A DNA stretch of 64,000 nucleotides from the NCBI RefSeq assembly GCF_900215605.1, contig NZ_OBEL01000006.1:124001-188000 (forward strand), read 5' to 3'. The first letter of the stretch is position 1. Every line of letters begins with the position of its first letter. Origin of the DNA: Cohaesibacter gelatinilyticus (GTDB taxonomy: Bacteria > Pseudomonadota > Alphaproteobacteria > Rhizobiales > Cohaesibacteraceae). Below, in pieces: positions 26,035-33,758 of this stretch. The notes under the pieces are model-generated. The model had not been told where the DNA came from, made no database searches, and was given only the letters and a program-made list of their open reading frames with translations. The position numbers and the translations under genes were made by a program.

Positions 26035-27102
26035 ATGTTTACCCAAGAGGTCCGGAACCTTGTCGACGATGAAGCCAAGCGCCTGAATATCTCACCTGCC
26101 GCTCTTCTCAGTGTCATCGAGGTGGAAAGTGCAGGCGTTTCTTTATGGTCTGTTGGCCACGAAAAGCTGCCCCCTATCCGATTTGAAGGCCATTATTTCT
26201 ATCGCCTTCTGTCTCCAGAAAAGCGCAAGATCGCTGTTCGCCAGGGCTTGGCCCATAGCAAAGCTGGCCGTGTTAAAAACCCCCGGTCTTACAAAGCCCG
26301 GTATGCTCTTTTTGAGCGTGCCATGAAAATCGACATGGATGCGGCCATCCAGTCAATATCCATGGGGCTTGGCCAGGTCATGGGCGCTCATTGGGAAAGA
26401 CTTGGCTATCAAAGCCCGCAACATATGTGGGCTGACGTTTGCGGTTCTGTCGCTGGACAGGTTCGCGCCATGATCCTGTTCATTGAGAAAAATAACCTGG
26501 TTTGCCATCTGAAGAGTTTGAACTGGCATAAATTTGCCCGTGCCTATAATGGCCCTGCCTATCGCAAAAATCGCTATGCCACAAAGATGGCTGCTGCTTA
26601 TGCCCGTCATTCGCGTGGTGAAGCCCATGCAAACAATAATGCGGTTCGAGAATGGCAAGGCCAAATTGCCGCCCTGGGCTATGATATGCCTGTCAATGGA
26701 CGTCCCAAAGCTCGCATTACAAAAGATACTGTGATGACGTTCCAGCGTGATCATGGACTGGTCGTTGACGGCATCGTTGGACCAATGACATTGGAAGCCA
26801 TTGAAGATGCCCTGCAGGCCAAACACCTGGCGAGATCCAGCCAAATGAAGGCTGTTGTGTCATCGACCGGAACCGGCATTGCAATTTCTGAAGTGACCGG
26901 TCAGACCGATATCGTCAAAAACGTCCTGGACAAAGCGGAAGAGATCGAGGGCGTGGCATCCACCCTCTCCCGCATCCTTTCCTATGCCGATGCTGTTCCT
27001 CTGCCCTGGTTGCTCGCTGCTGCCCTGATTGCTGCAGGCGGATATCTGACCTGGTCTTATTTCCAAAAAAGCCGAGGCACTGATGAGGGTCTGTTCGCAT
27101 GA
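26035..27102 (+). CDS. Endolysin: N-acetylmuramidase with peptidoglycan-binding and C-terminal membrane segment
   Basis: A 355-residue protein with three parts. Residues about 10-190 are an N-acetylmuramidase domain (VIEVESAGVS with the probable catalytic Glu, PPIRFEGHYFYRLL, SISMGLGQVMGAHWERLGY). Residues about 205-260 are a PG_binding_1 module (VREWQGQIAALGYDMPVNG, VMTFQRDHGLVVDGIVGPMT). Near the end a hydrophobic helix (WLLAAALIAAGGYLTW, about 323-340) is unusual for a soluble lysin. It degrades the cell wall at the end of the lytic cycle. GAGG lies 9 bp before the ATG. Confidence 0.9.
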   Translation: MFTQEVRNLVDDEAKRLNISPAALLSVIEVESAGVSLWSVGHEKLPPIRFEGHYFYRLLSPEKRKIAVRQGLAHSKAGRVKNPRSYKARYALFERAMKIDMDAAIQSISMGLGQVMGAHWERLGYQSPQHMWADVCGSVAGQVRAMILFIEKNNLVCHLKSLNWHKFARAYNGPAYRKNRYATKMAAAYARHSRGEAHANNNAVREWQGQIAALGYDMPVNGRPKARITKDTVMTFQRDHGLVVDGIVGPMTLEAIEDALQAKHLARSSQMKAVVSSTGTGIAISEVTGQTDIVKNVLDKAEEIEGVASTLSRILSYADAVPLPWLLAAALIAAGGYLTWSYFQKSRGTDEGLFA

Positions 27103-27344
27103 GCGCTTTAGCCTGGTTCACAAATACGAAACTGGGCCGCTGGTTGGTAACAGCCCTTGGCATTGTCGGGGCAATTCTTCTCGTTGCCTGGCGCGCATTT
27201 TCCAAAGGCAAGAAGGTGGCCAAACAGGAACAGCAGGCTGCCACCCTTGAAGCCCTAAAAGACAGGAAAAAGAGCGATGCGGACATTGATCGCCTTGGTG
27301 ATGATGACATTCGTAAGCGGATGCAAGACCACTGGTCCCGTTGA
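27099..27344 (+). CDS. Rz-like inner-membrane spanin
   Basis: An 81-residue protein coupled to the endolysin by ATGA. One N-terminal membrane helix (about 12-32) is followed by a charged helix (KKVAKQEQQAATLEALKDRKK), the layout of an i-spanin. A lipoprotein gene overlaps its 3' end in another frame, as in Rz/Rz1 pairs. Spanins disrupt the outer membrane after the wall is cut. Confidence 0.8.
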   Translation: MSALAWFTNTKLGRWLVTALGIVGAILLVAWRAFSKGKKVAKQEQQAATLEALKDRKKSDADIDRLGDDDIRKRMQDHWSR

Positions 27345-27480
27345 TTGGTGCCTGACCAATGAGCCAAGAATCTATTCCCCGGCCGCAATCGCAGTCATGA
27401 AGACTGAAGCATTACGCAAGGCCTATAAACACAATGAGTATGGCCGGAAAAAATGCGGCTGGAAGCGAGTAAGCGAATGA
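27277..27480 (+). CDS. Rz1-like outer-membrane lipoprotein spanin
   Basis: A 67-residue protein in the +1 frame relative to the i-spanin, starting inside it with AGGA 9 bp upstream. MRTLIALVMMTFVSGC is a short signal sequence with lipobox VSGC (lipidated Cys 16). The rest is small and basic. Overlap of 68 bp with the i-spanin gene is the classic partly overlapping arrangement. Low Pro content differs from lambda Rz1. Confidence 0.75.
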   Translation: MRTLIALVMMTFVSGCKTTGPVDWCLTNEPRIYSPAAIAVMKTEALRKAYKHNEYGRKKCGWKRVSE

Positions 27481-27722
27481 CCGACAAGAAGCGAGAACCA
27501 TGGCATTTGGACAAACGTGTCCCGGTCGCGCTAATCCTCACTCTGATGTTTCAGACTTTCGGGGCCATCTGGTGGGCTGCGACAATGAGCGAGCGTATGA
27601 ATAGCCTGGAACGAGAAGTCCAGTCTCGTGAAGGCCAAGATCGACGTCTGACCAGGCTAGAAACTACGGTTGAAAATATCGAAAAAATCGCTCAAAGGAT
27701 TGCAGACAAAATAGACAATTAG
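27477..27722 (+). CDS. Small membrane/coiled-coil phage protein, possible holin-related
   Basis: An 81-residue protein coupled to the o-spanin by ATGA. After a basic start (MTDKKREPWHLDKR) comes one membrane helix (about 15-36) and then a helix with heptad spacing (MNSLEREVQSREGQDRRL) to the end. It closes the lysis block, and no other holin candidate is seen, so it may time lysis; a structural role is equally possible. Confidence 0.7.
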   Translation: MTDKKREPWHLDKRVPVALILTLMFQTFGAIWWAATMSERMNSLEREVQSREGQDRRLTRLETTVENIEKIAQRIADKIDN

Positions 27723-27817
27723 TCCCTTGTCTGACGCTGTGAGATTTCCCATTGATAAAAGAATGATGTCTCACAGAAACTTCTGTAAAATATTGATTTT
27801 AAAGAGGTTTATATTAA

Positions 27818-27856
27818 TTAGAAGTCAGCTGCTCTATCCAACTGAGCTAAGGGGCC
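27818..27856 (-). tRNA. 5' half of tRNA-Arg(UCU), probable prophage attachment site
   Basis: Read on the minus strand from 27856: 7-base acceptor strand GGCCCCT, TA, D-stem GCTC / GAGC with AGTTGGATA loop, linker A, 5' anticodon stem GCTGA, loop CTTCTAA. The anticodon is TCT at 27822-27820, which reads AGA/AGG. The expected 3' anticodon-stem strand (TCAGC), variable loop and T-arm are absent; AT-rich sequence starts directly after the loop. This is a tRNA cut at the anticodon loop, a favoured site for tyrosine integrases, so it marks the right prophage boundary. The remnant cannot be functional. Confidence 0.85.
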
Positions 27857-27965
27857 AGCCTGTTGCAGCGGTGAATACACCATGCTGTTGAAGCACACTT
27901 GTACGAATCTCAGCTGCGCATTTCAATCTGTTTTTTTAATTGTCCGACAATCTGTGAAATCTGAT

Positions 27966-27998
27966 GAAAAAAGGCGCAGGAAGGAACCTGGCGCCTTT
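27966..27998 (-). terminator. Intrinsic terminator of pyrC
   Basis: On the minus strand AAAGGCGCCAGG, loop, CCTGCGCCTTT with one bulge, then a run of T; 17 bp past the pyrC stop. Confidence 0.8.
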
Positions 27999-28015
27999 GG
28001 GTTTTTGAACAGAAA

Positions 28016-29065
28016 TCAACCGAGATTCTCGACTTTCCAATGCAGCGGATAGCCCGGGTCAAATACGGTCACAGTCTCATCTCCGACCACAACCGTCCCA
28101 GGATAGGAGACCGGCTCATCCTGCTTGGTCAGACGCATTTTTTGGGCATTTGGCTGAATGCCATAGAAGGCAGCACCATTGAGAGAAGCAAAGGCTTCCA
28201 ACTTGTCCAGAGCGCCTTCTTCTTCAAAGACCTGAGCCAGACAGCTCATGGTGTTGATCGAGGAATAAATACCAGCACAACCGCAAGCACTTTCCTTGGC
28301 GGAAGTAGTATGTGGCGCGGAGTCAGTACCGAGGAAGAAGCGCGGATCACCAGAAACGGCTGCAGCGCGCAGCGCCAACCGATGCTCTTCCCGCTTGGCC
28401 ACTGGCAGGCAGTAATAGTGAGGTTTGATGCCGCCAACCAGAATATGGTTACGGTTGATGATCAGGTGATGTGTGGTGATGGTCGCCGCCAAATTTTCAT
28501 TGCCAGCAGCCGCATAATCAGCACCATCTTTGGTGGTGATATGTTCCATGACCACACGCAGTTCTGGCAATGCCTGACGAAGAGGATCCAGCACGGTCTC
28601 GATGAAGACTTTCTCACGATCAAAAATATCAATCTCGGCGTTGGTCACTTCCCCATGCACCAACAGAGGCAGACCGGCATCAGCCATTTTTTCCAGCACC
28701 GGCATAACTTTGGAAACATCACGCACTCCACTGGAGGAATTGGTGGTGGCACCAGCCGGGTACAGCTTGACCGCTTTGATCAGCCCATCCTTGGCACCAG
28801 CAATCACATCGTCTGCCTCGGTGCTCTCAGTCAGATAAAGCGTCATCATCGGCTCAAAAGCATGGCCAGCAGGCACCGCTGCCATGATGCGCTCACGATA
28901 GGCCCGGGCCTGCTCGGTATGCACCACCGGCGGCACCAGGTTAGGCATGATGATGGCACGACCAAAATCTGCGCTGGTATGAGGAGTTACAGCCTTCAAC
29001 ATATCGCCATCACGCAAATGCAAATGCATATCATCCGGGCGGGTGATCGTCAGATCGGTCGTCAT
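28016..29065 (-). CDS. pyrC: Dihydroorotase
   Basis: A 349-residue class II dihydroorotase, which closes carbamoyl-aspartate to dihydroorotate in pyrimidine synthesis. All metal ligands are visible: H14 and H16 in HLHLRDG, the carbamylated K100 in KLYPAG, H137 in LVHGE, H175 in EHIT and D248 in LGTDSAPH. The start at 29065 fits the family and has AGGAGT upstream; the open frame extends to 29128 into a repeat hairpin. It is the first host gene beside the prophage and appears to be monocistronic. No divergence from the family is seen. Confidence 0.96.
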   Translation of the reverse strand: MTTDLTITRPDDMHLHLRDGDMLKAVTPHTSADFGRAIIMPNLVPPVVHTEQARAYRERIMAAVPAGHAFEPMMTLYLTESTEADDVIAGAKDGLIKAVKLYPAGATTNSSSGVRDVSKVMPVLEKMADAGLPLLVHGEVTNAEIDIFDREKVFIETVLDPLRQALPELRVVMEHITTKDGADYAAAGNENLAATITTHHLIINRNHILVGGIKPHYYCLPVAKREEHRLALRAAAVSGDPRFFLGTDSAPHTTSAKESACGCAGIYSSINTMSCLAQVFEEEGALDKLEAFASLNGAAFYGIQPNAQKMRLTKQDEPVSYPGTVVVGDETVTVFDPGYPLHWKVENLG

Positions 29066-29079
29066 CAGGCTACTCCTGT

Positions 29080-29140
29080 ACAGCGCGTCCCCGAAAAGTT
29101 GAAGCACTTTTCGGATAAGGACTCGCACAAAATATTGCTC
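29080..29140. repeat. Dispersed hairpin repeat, copy 1
   Basis: CCGAAAAGT (29091-29099) and ACTTTTCGG (29106-29114) form a perfect 9-bp stem with loop TGAAGC, flanked by ACAGCGCGTCC and ACTCGCA. A diverged copy with the same flanks lies at 55549-55610. Similar GCGCGTCC-CGAAAAGT repeats are common between genes in Hyphomicrobiales. Confidence 0.7.
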
Positions 29141-29305
29141 AAAATGGTCTCACAGCGCTCACAAAAAAGCGCCAAGTCGCCTTTCTTTAAGCCGTGCGAG
29201 CTACAAAAACAACCAGCAAATCGTCCATCACTAAGCCGAAACATCCAATTCCCTGACTTCCTTCAATTCCATGCCTTCGGTCTATTGGTGAGTATTCCAA
29301 AACAG

Positions 29306-29331
29306 AAAAGGCCACCCATTGGCTAGCCCTT
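29306..29331 (-). terminator. Probable terminator of the aas gene
   Basis: On the minus strand AAGGGCTAGCC, AATG, GGTGGCCTTTTC forms an imperfect GC-rich hairpin followed by TTTT, 30 bp past the aas stop. Confidence 0.5.
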
Positions 29332-29360
29332 TCATTCTTTCACGACATATCGAACTTTGA

Positions 29361-32300
29361 TCAATCCTCGGACAGGATCTCCTCGATCCGCTTCTTGGCC
29401 CCGGCAAAATCAAGTTTGCCCGATCCAAGCACTGGCACATCAGAATGGAAGATCTCGGACGGCACCATGAGATCACTGGCCTTGCGAGATTTGGCAAAGG
29501 CAACAAAGGCTGATCGCTGTGCTCCGGGATGATCCGTGATCATCACCAACCGCTCGCCCTTCTTGGGATCGGGAATGGTGGCAACCGCTGAAAGATATCC
29601 CGGCCACAATTCTTCTGCCAAGGCTTCTACGGCAGCCAGAGACACCATCTCACCGCCAATTTTGGCGAACCGCTTGGCCCGGCCACGAATGAAGACAAAA
29701 TCCTCATCATCCACTTCCACGATATCACCAGTATCGTGCCAACCATCGGCAGGTGGCTCCAGCTCACCAGGCTTCTCAGCTCGCAAGTAGCCCGCCATGA
29801 TATTGGCACCTTTCACCATCAAACGGCCACCTTGATCAATTCCCGGCACTTTCTCCAGCTTATAGTCCATACCAGGCATCAGCTTGCCGACAGAACCAAT
29901 GCGATTATACATTGGTGTATTGACCGCCAGGATCGGTGCGGTTTCTGTCACACCATAGCCTTCCAGAATACGCAGACCAAACTTCTCCATATAGATCTGG
30001 CGGGTGGTGGGTTTCACAGGTTCCGCCCCTGCAAAGCAATAACGAAGAGAGCGGAAGTCAAACGGATTTGCTGTGCGGGCATAACCCTGCAAGAAAGTAT
30101 CGGTGCCAAACAGGATGGTTGCATTGCTGCCATAAACCAGCTCCGGGATCTCCTTATAATGCAACGGCGATGGATAAAGATAGAGCGGCACACCGGAGAT
30201 CAGAGGTAGCAAACTTGCCGTGGTCAAACCAAAGGAATGGAAGATTGGCAAGACATTGAAGACCTTGTCTCCGGAATTGAAGTCGATCCGCGCTGCAGCC
30301 TGTGCCGCATTTGACAACATATTGCGATGGGTCAGAACCACACCCTTGGGCGTACCTTCAGAGCCAGAGGTAAAGAGGATCACACCCGCATCATCGGCAG
30401 AGCGCTTCACCTTCGGTGCGCCACGCCCCAGAAAACCCACGGCTTTCTCAAATATACTGAATGTCTCTCGCATTTCATCAACCCAGACGAACTCAACAGC
30501 ACTTGAGACATCCTTGACGATCTGCTCCAAACCGGCCTGCTCAATGAAGGTTTTTGAGCTGACAATGGTCTTCAGTTCTGCAGCCTTACAAGCCGCCATG
30601 ATGTTGGCAGACCCGGCAGTGAAGTTGATCATTGCCGGTACCTTGCCAGCGGATATCAGCCCCAGCATGACAGCAATGGAGCCATTGGCATTTGGCAGCA
30701 TGAAGCCAACATTAGTCTGATCAGAAAAGTCCTGTGCAAAACGATTGGCCAGTACGCGCGCTCCAGTCAGCATGCGCCCATAACTGAGCTTGCCAGTCAA
30801 AGGATCTTCAATGGCAACGCGCCCCATACCAAGCCCCTTGCCGGCCTTGATAACCTTTTCCAGAACCGTGATCTGGGTATTAGTGGTGCGGAATACCAGT
30901 TCAGACATGATCTGATAGAGATCAGCACCTGCCTTTTGGCGTCTTTGTTTGCCGGTCAGACCTTCTTCAATCTGCAATTCCACCGGCTCCAGAATTTTTA
31001 CTTTTACTTTCGGGAATAATTTACGTTTGACCAAGGCCGAGGTCAGACGAGAGAAGTAGCTCCGTTCCAGACCATCAATGCGGATCGGCACAACCTTGGC
31101 TCCGGTCTTGTCCGCAATCATCGCCGCACCATCATAAACCTTCATCAAACGACCGGTGACCGTGATGCGCCCTTCAGGAAAGATCACCAAAGGCTGACCT
31201 GATTGCATGGCTTTGATCATGGTACGCGTCGCCATAGGCTTGGTCGGATCCAAACTCAGAAAATTGCAAAATGACAGGAACGGGCGGGCCCACCAGCGCT
31301 GCGCAATGCCATGATCAACTGCAAAAATCGGTTCTTCATCACCCAAAGCAAGCGCAAGAGAACCATCCAGAAAACTCACATGATTGAGTGCAAGAATGGG
31401 CGCTGGACCAGCTTTGGCCAGATTGTCACGTCCCTCCACTTCCAGACGGAAGAAAACTCGAAAGCCAATCAACAGCAAATCCCGTAAAGGATTGGTTGGC
31501 AGAAAGACAAGCGCCAGAATTGCCACAATGCCATTGGCAACAGCAAGGCCAAGCAAAATATTGGCCAGCGTCAGACCGTAACTCTGACCAAAAGCAACCG
31601 CACCACCAGCAGCTACCATAAAACCGGCATTCAGAACATTGACCGCCGCAATCACCCGGGCGCGATGATCAACTCTCGCCCACGCCTGCACAGCGGTGAA
31701 AGCAGGCACCACCAAGAAGGCAGCAGAGAAAGCAAGGCCGAATAAATCAAACGCTACATGCTGAGACAGACCATGAGAGAAGAAGGTCATCACATCCTTG
31801 GCCACCAGTGGCTCGGTCGCCGCATCAATTGTGAAATAAAGATCCAAACCAAAGCCAGCCATCAGCAGGGCACCAATTGGAGCTGGCAGCAACACAATGC
31901 GTGCACCACACAGCCAGGCGGCAACAGCAGAACCAAGACCAATGGACAGGGCAAAGACCGCAAGATATGCAGTGATCGCCAGTTCATCACCACCCATGAC
32001 CTGTTTGACCATGGTGGGCAAAATGGACAACACGATCGCACCGACCAACCAGAACCAGGAAACGATCAGGCTGGCACGCCAGATATTGCGATCCCCTTTC
32101 AGTTCCTTGAGCAACAACCAGGTCGAGGCAAGAAAGTTGCGATGCACATGCAAACCTGCATCACCCGAACCAGTATCAGGAATGGAGCGGGAAAAGTGCC
32201 ATGCCAAAAAGGCAAAGATCATCATCAAAGGCCCGAAGATGGCAACATTGACGCCACCGACGGATGCCAAGCCTCCAATGATGGTGCCCCCAAGGATCGC

Positions 32301-32750
32301 CACGAAGGTTGCAGCTTCAATCCAGGCGTTGGCACGAGGCAGATCTGATTGTTCAAGATGATCTGGCAGGATGCCATATTTGATAGGGCCAAAGAGTGCA
32401 GAAATTACACCAAACAGAAAGAGTGCCCCCATCATCACCCAAATCGAGGAGAGTGCGAGACCGGCAATGGAAACCGCAGCCGCTCCCATTTCCGCAAGTT
32501 TCAGTTTCTCCGCCATACGGCCTTTGTCATGCTTGTCGGCCAGCTCTCCACCAAGAGCAGAAAATAGTAAAAAGGGCAGCATGAAAATGGCCCCGGCCAA
32601 CGTCACCATGGAAGCAGCTTCCTGAGCACCAAGCTTGGCAAGGATCAAAAAGATCAGAGAATTCTTGAGGAAATTATCATTGAAGGCGGACAGAAATTGC
32701 GTCCAGAACAGAGGCGCAAAGCGGTCCGACTTTAACAAACTAATACGCAT
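29361..32750 (-). CDS. aas: Aas-type fusion: MFS lysophospholipid flippase, PlsC acyltransferase and acyl-ACP synthetase
   Basis: A 1129-residue three-domain protein. Residues 1-410 are a 12-helix major facilitator module (LplT-like); the acyltransferase domain has NHVSFLD near 453 (the HX4D motif) and FPEGRIT about 65 residues later; the C-terminal half is an AMP-forming ligase with FTSGSEGTPKGV near 788, the GYGVTETAP block and a late GRAKR/KIGGE hinge. In E. coli flippase and Aas are separate; the fusion is frequent in alphaproteobacteria. It would take in lyso-phosphatidylethanolamine and re-acylate it. The ATG follows AGAGAGAC. A divergent TetR gene with palindromic sites suggests control. 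Confidence 0.92.
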   Translation of the reverse strand: MRISLLKSDRFAPLFWTQFLSAFNDNFLKNSLIFLILAKLGAQEAASMVTLAGAIFMLPFLLFSALGGELADKHDKGRMAEKLKLAEMGAAAVSIAGLALSSIWVMMGALFLFGVISALFGPIKYGILPDHLEQSDLPRANAWIEAATFVAILGGTIIGGLASVGGVNVAIFGPLMMIFAFLAWHFSRSIPDTGSGDAGLHVHRNFLASTWLLLKELKGDRNIWRASLIVSWFWLVGAIVLSILPTMVKQVMGGDELAITAYLAVFALSIGLGSAVAAWLCGARIVLLPAPIGALLMAGFGLDLYFTIDAATEPLVAKDVMTFFSHGLSQHVAFDLFGLAFSAAFLVVPAFTAVQAWARVDHRARVIAAVNVLNAGFMVAAGGAVAFGQSYGLTLANILLGLAVANGIVAILALVFLPTNPLRDLLLIGFRVFFRLEVEGRDNLAKAGPAPILALNHVSFLDGSLALALGDEEPIFAVDHGIAQRWWARPFLSFCNFLSLDPTKPMATRTMIKAMQSGQPLVIFPEGRITVTGRLMKVYDGAAMIADKTGAKVVPIRIDGLERSYFSRLTSALVKRKLFPKVKVKILEPVELQIEEGLTGKQRRQKAGADLYQIMSELVFRTTNTQITVLEKVIKAGKGLGMGRVAIEDPLTGKLSYGRMLTGARVLANRFAQDFSDQTNVGFMLPNANGSIAVMLGLISAGKVPAMINFTAGSANIMAACKAAELKTIVSSKTFIEQAGLEQIVKDVSSAVEFVWVDEMRETFSIFEKAVGFLGRGAPKVKRSADDAGVILFTSGSEGTPKGVVLTHRNMLSNAAQAAARIDFNSGDKVFNVLPIFHSFGLTTASLLPLISGVPLYLYPSPLHYKEIPELVYGSNATILFGTDTFLQGYARTANPFDFRSLRYCFAGAEPVKPTTRQIYMEKFGLRILEGYGVTETAPILAVNTPMYNRIGSVGKLMPGMDYKLEKVPGIDQGGRLMVKGANIMAGYLRAEKPGELEPPADGWHDTGDIVEVDDEDFVFIRGRAKRFAKIGGEMVSLAAVEALAEELWPGYLSAVATIPDPKKGERLVMITDHPGAQRSAFVAFAKSRKASDLMVPSEIFHSDVPVLGSGKLDFAGAKKRIEEILSED

Positions 32751-32984
32751 TGTCTCTCTTTCTTACAGAAATGAAGCGCGGCAGACACTCAATCTAACCT
32801 GATTACGTCTATTCGCATCTCTCAACTTTGAGAATTGGCAAAATGACGGAGAAGATCAAGTTCCTGCACTTATAAACGCTTACGAGCCATCGGTTTCCGT
32901 TCTTATCCCTGTTCAAGTCCTATCTCATTGATCGGATCACATCATGTGATGGATAAGTCTTGATTTAATCTTCAAACAAGAATA

Positions 32985-33054
32985 TGAACAACGTTCAAGA
33001 AAATAGATACAAGATAAATGAACATTGTTCAAGAATTAATTTGAACAATGTTCA
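32985..33054. promoter_or_regulatory. Three TGAAC-N3-GTTCA operators between aas and the TetR gene
   Basis: Palindromes TGAACAACGTTCA (32985-32997), TGAACATTGTTCA (33019-33031) and TGAACAATGTTCA (33042-33054), all with 5-bp arms and a 3-bp centre. The last is 33 bp before the TetR start. Likely targets of the TetR protein for self-control and control of aas, 235 bp away. Confidence 0.75.
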
Positions 33055-33087
33055 TTTATCTGATTTCAATTGGAAAAGAGGTGAGAC

Positions 33088-33687
33088 ATGAGCGACAAAC
33101 GCCAAGCCAAAAAAGAAGCCTTGCGCACTCGCCTGCTGGAAGTCACAACCGAGCAAATGCGCCAGAATGGTATCGAAGATCTGCGTGCCAGAGATATCGC
33201 CAAGGAAGCTGGATGCGCAGTTGGTTCCCTCTATACCACCTTTGAAGATCTCGATGATCTGATCCTGCATATCAATTCCAACACCCTGCAAAGCCTTGGT
33301 GCAGCTCTCGCCTTGGGCCAGCAGGAAATTGATGAGCCAGCCGCCCGCATGGAAAAACTGGCCTGCGACTATCTGGATTTTGCACTCCAAAATTACCGCC
33401 TTTGGAGAGCTGTGTTCGATCACAAATGGCCAGAAGAAAAACCAGTGCCAAATTGGCATTTGGACAATCAGCATCAGCTATTCTTGAAAATCGCAATTCC
33501 CCTGAAAGAGCTTCTACCCGATGCAGATGAAGAGCTGCTGTTATTGGAAGCAAGAACACTCTTTGCCGCCATTCACGGTATAATCACCCTAAGTCTCGAA
33601 GAACGTTACGCCGCCGTTCAAAAGTCGATCCTGAAACAGCAAATCATCAAATTCACCAAATTGATTATTGCAGGTCTTAGAGCCTAG
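33088..33687 (+). CDS. TetR family regulator
   Basis: A 199-residue TetR-type repressor. The N-terminal helix-turn-helix is ARDIAKEAGCAVGSLYTTFEDLDDLI (about residues 35-60), where GCAVGSLYTTF is the recognition helix signature; the helical ligand domain follows, with a WRAVFDHKWP block near 110. Divergent from aas and preceded by three palindromes, so it probably senses a fatty acid-derived ligand; the ligand is inferred from the neighbour. GAGGTGAG stands before the ATG. Confidence 0.9.
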   Translation: MSDKRQAKKEALRTRLLEVTTEQMRQNGIEDLRARDIAKEAGCAVGSLYTTFEDLDDLILHINSNTLQSLGAALALGQQEIDEPAARMEKLACDYLDFALQNYRLWRAVFDHKWPEEKPVPNWHLDNQHQLFLKIAIPLKELLPDADEELLLLEARTLFAAIHGIITLSLEERYAAVQKSILKQQIIKFTKLIIAGLRA

Positions 33688-33702
33688 GACCTGTTTACAA
33701 CA

Positions 33703-33736
33703 AAAAGCCCCGCATCGATCAGGATACGGGGCTTTT
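33703..33736. terminator. Bidirectional intrinsic terminator
   Basis: AAAAGCCCCG / CGGGGCTTTT perfect stem with T/A runs on both sides, between the convergent TetR and repeat-protein genes. Confidence 0.88.
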
Positions 33737-33758
33737 CGAGTTTCAATGAGCTATTGAT

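Larger units (their letters stand above)
27723..28015. other. Prophage-host junction: hairpins, tRNA remnant, terminator
   Basis: No protein gene. An 8-bp stem CTGTGAGA (27737-27744) / TCTCACAG (27769-27776) and a small hairpin ACAGAA-AC-TTCTGT (27774-27787) follow the last phage gene, then the tRNA-Arg half (27818-27856), its former 5' flank, and the pyrC terminator. Confidence 0.55.

Noticed and set aside
27818-27856. Functional tRNA-Arg
   Set aside because: The 3' anticodon stem, variable loop, T-arm and acceptor 3' strand are absent.
28040-29326. Rightward 428-codon frame
   Set aside because: Antisense to pyrC, whose metal-binding residues are all in place.
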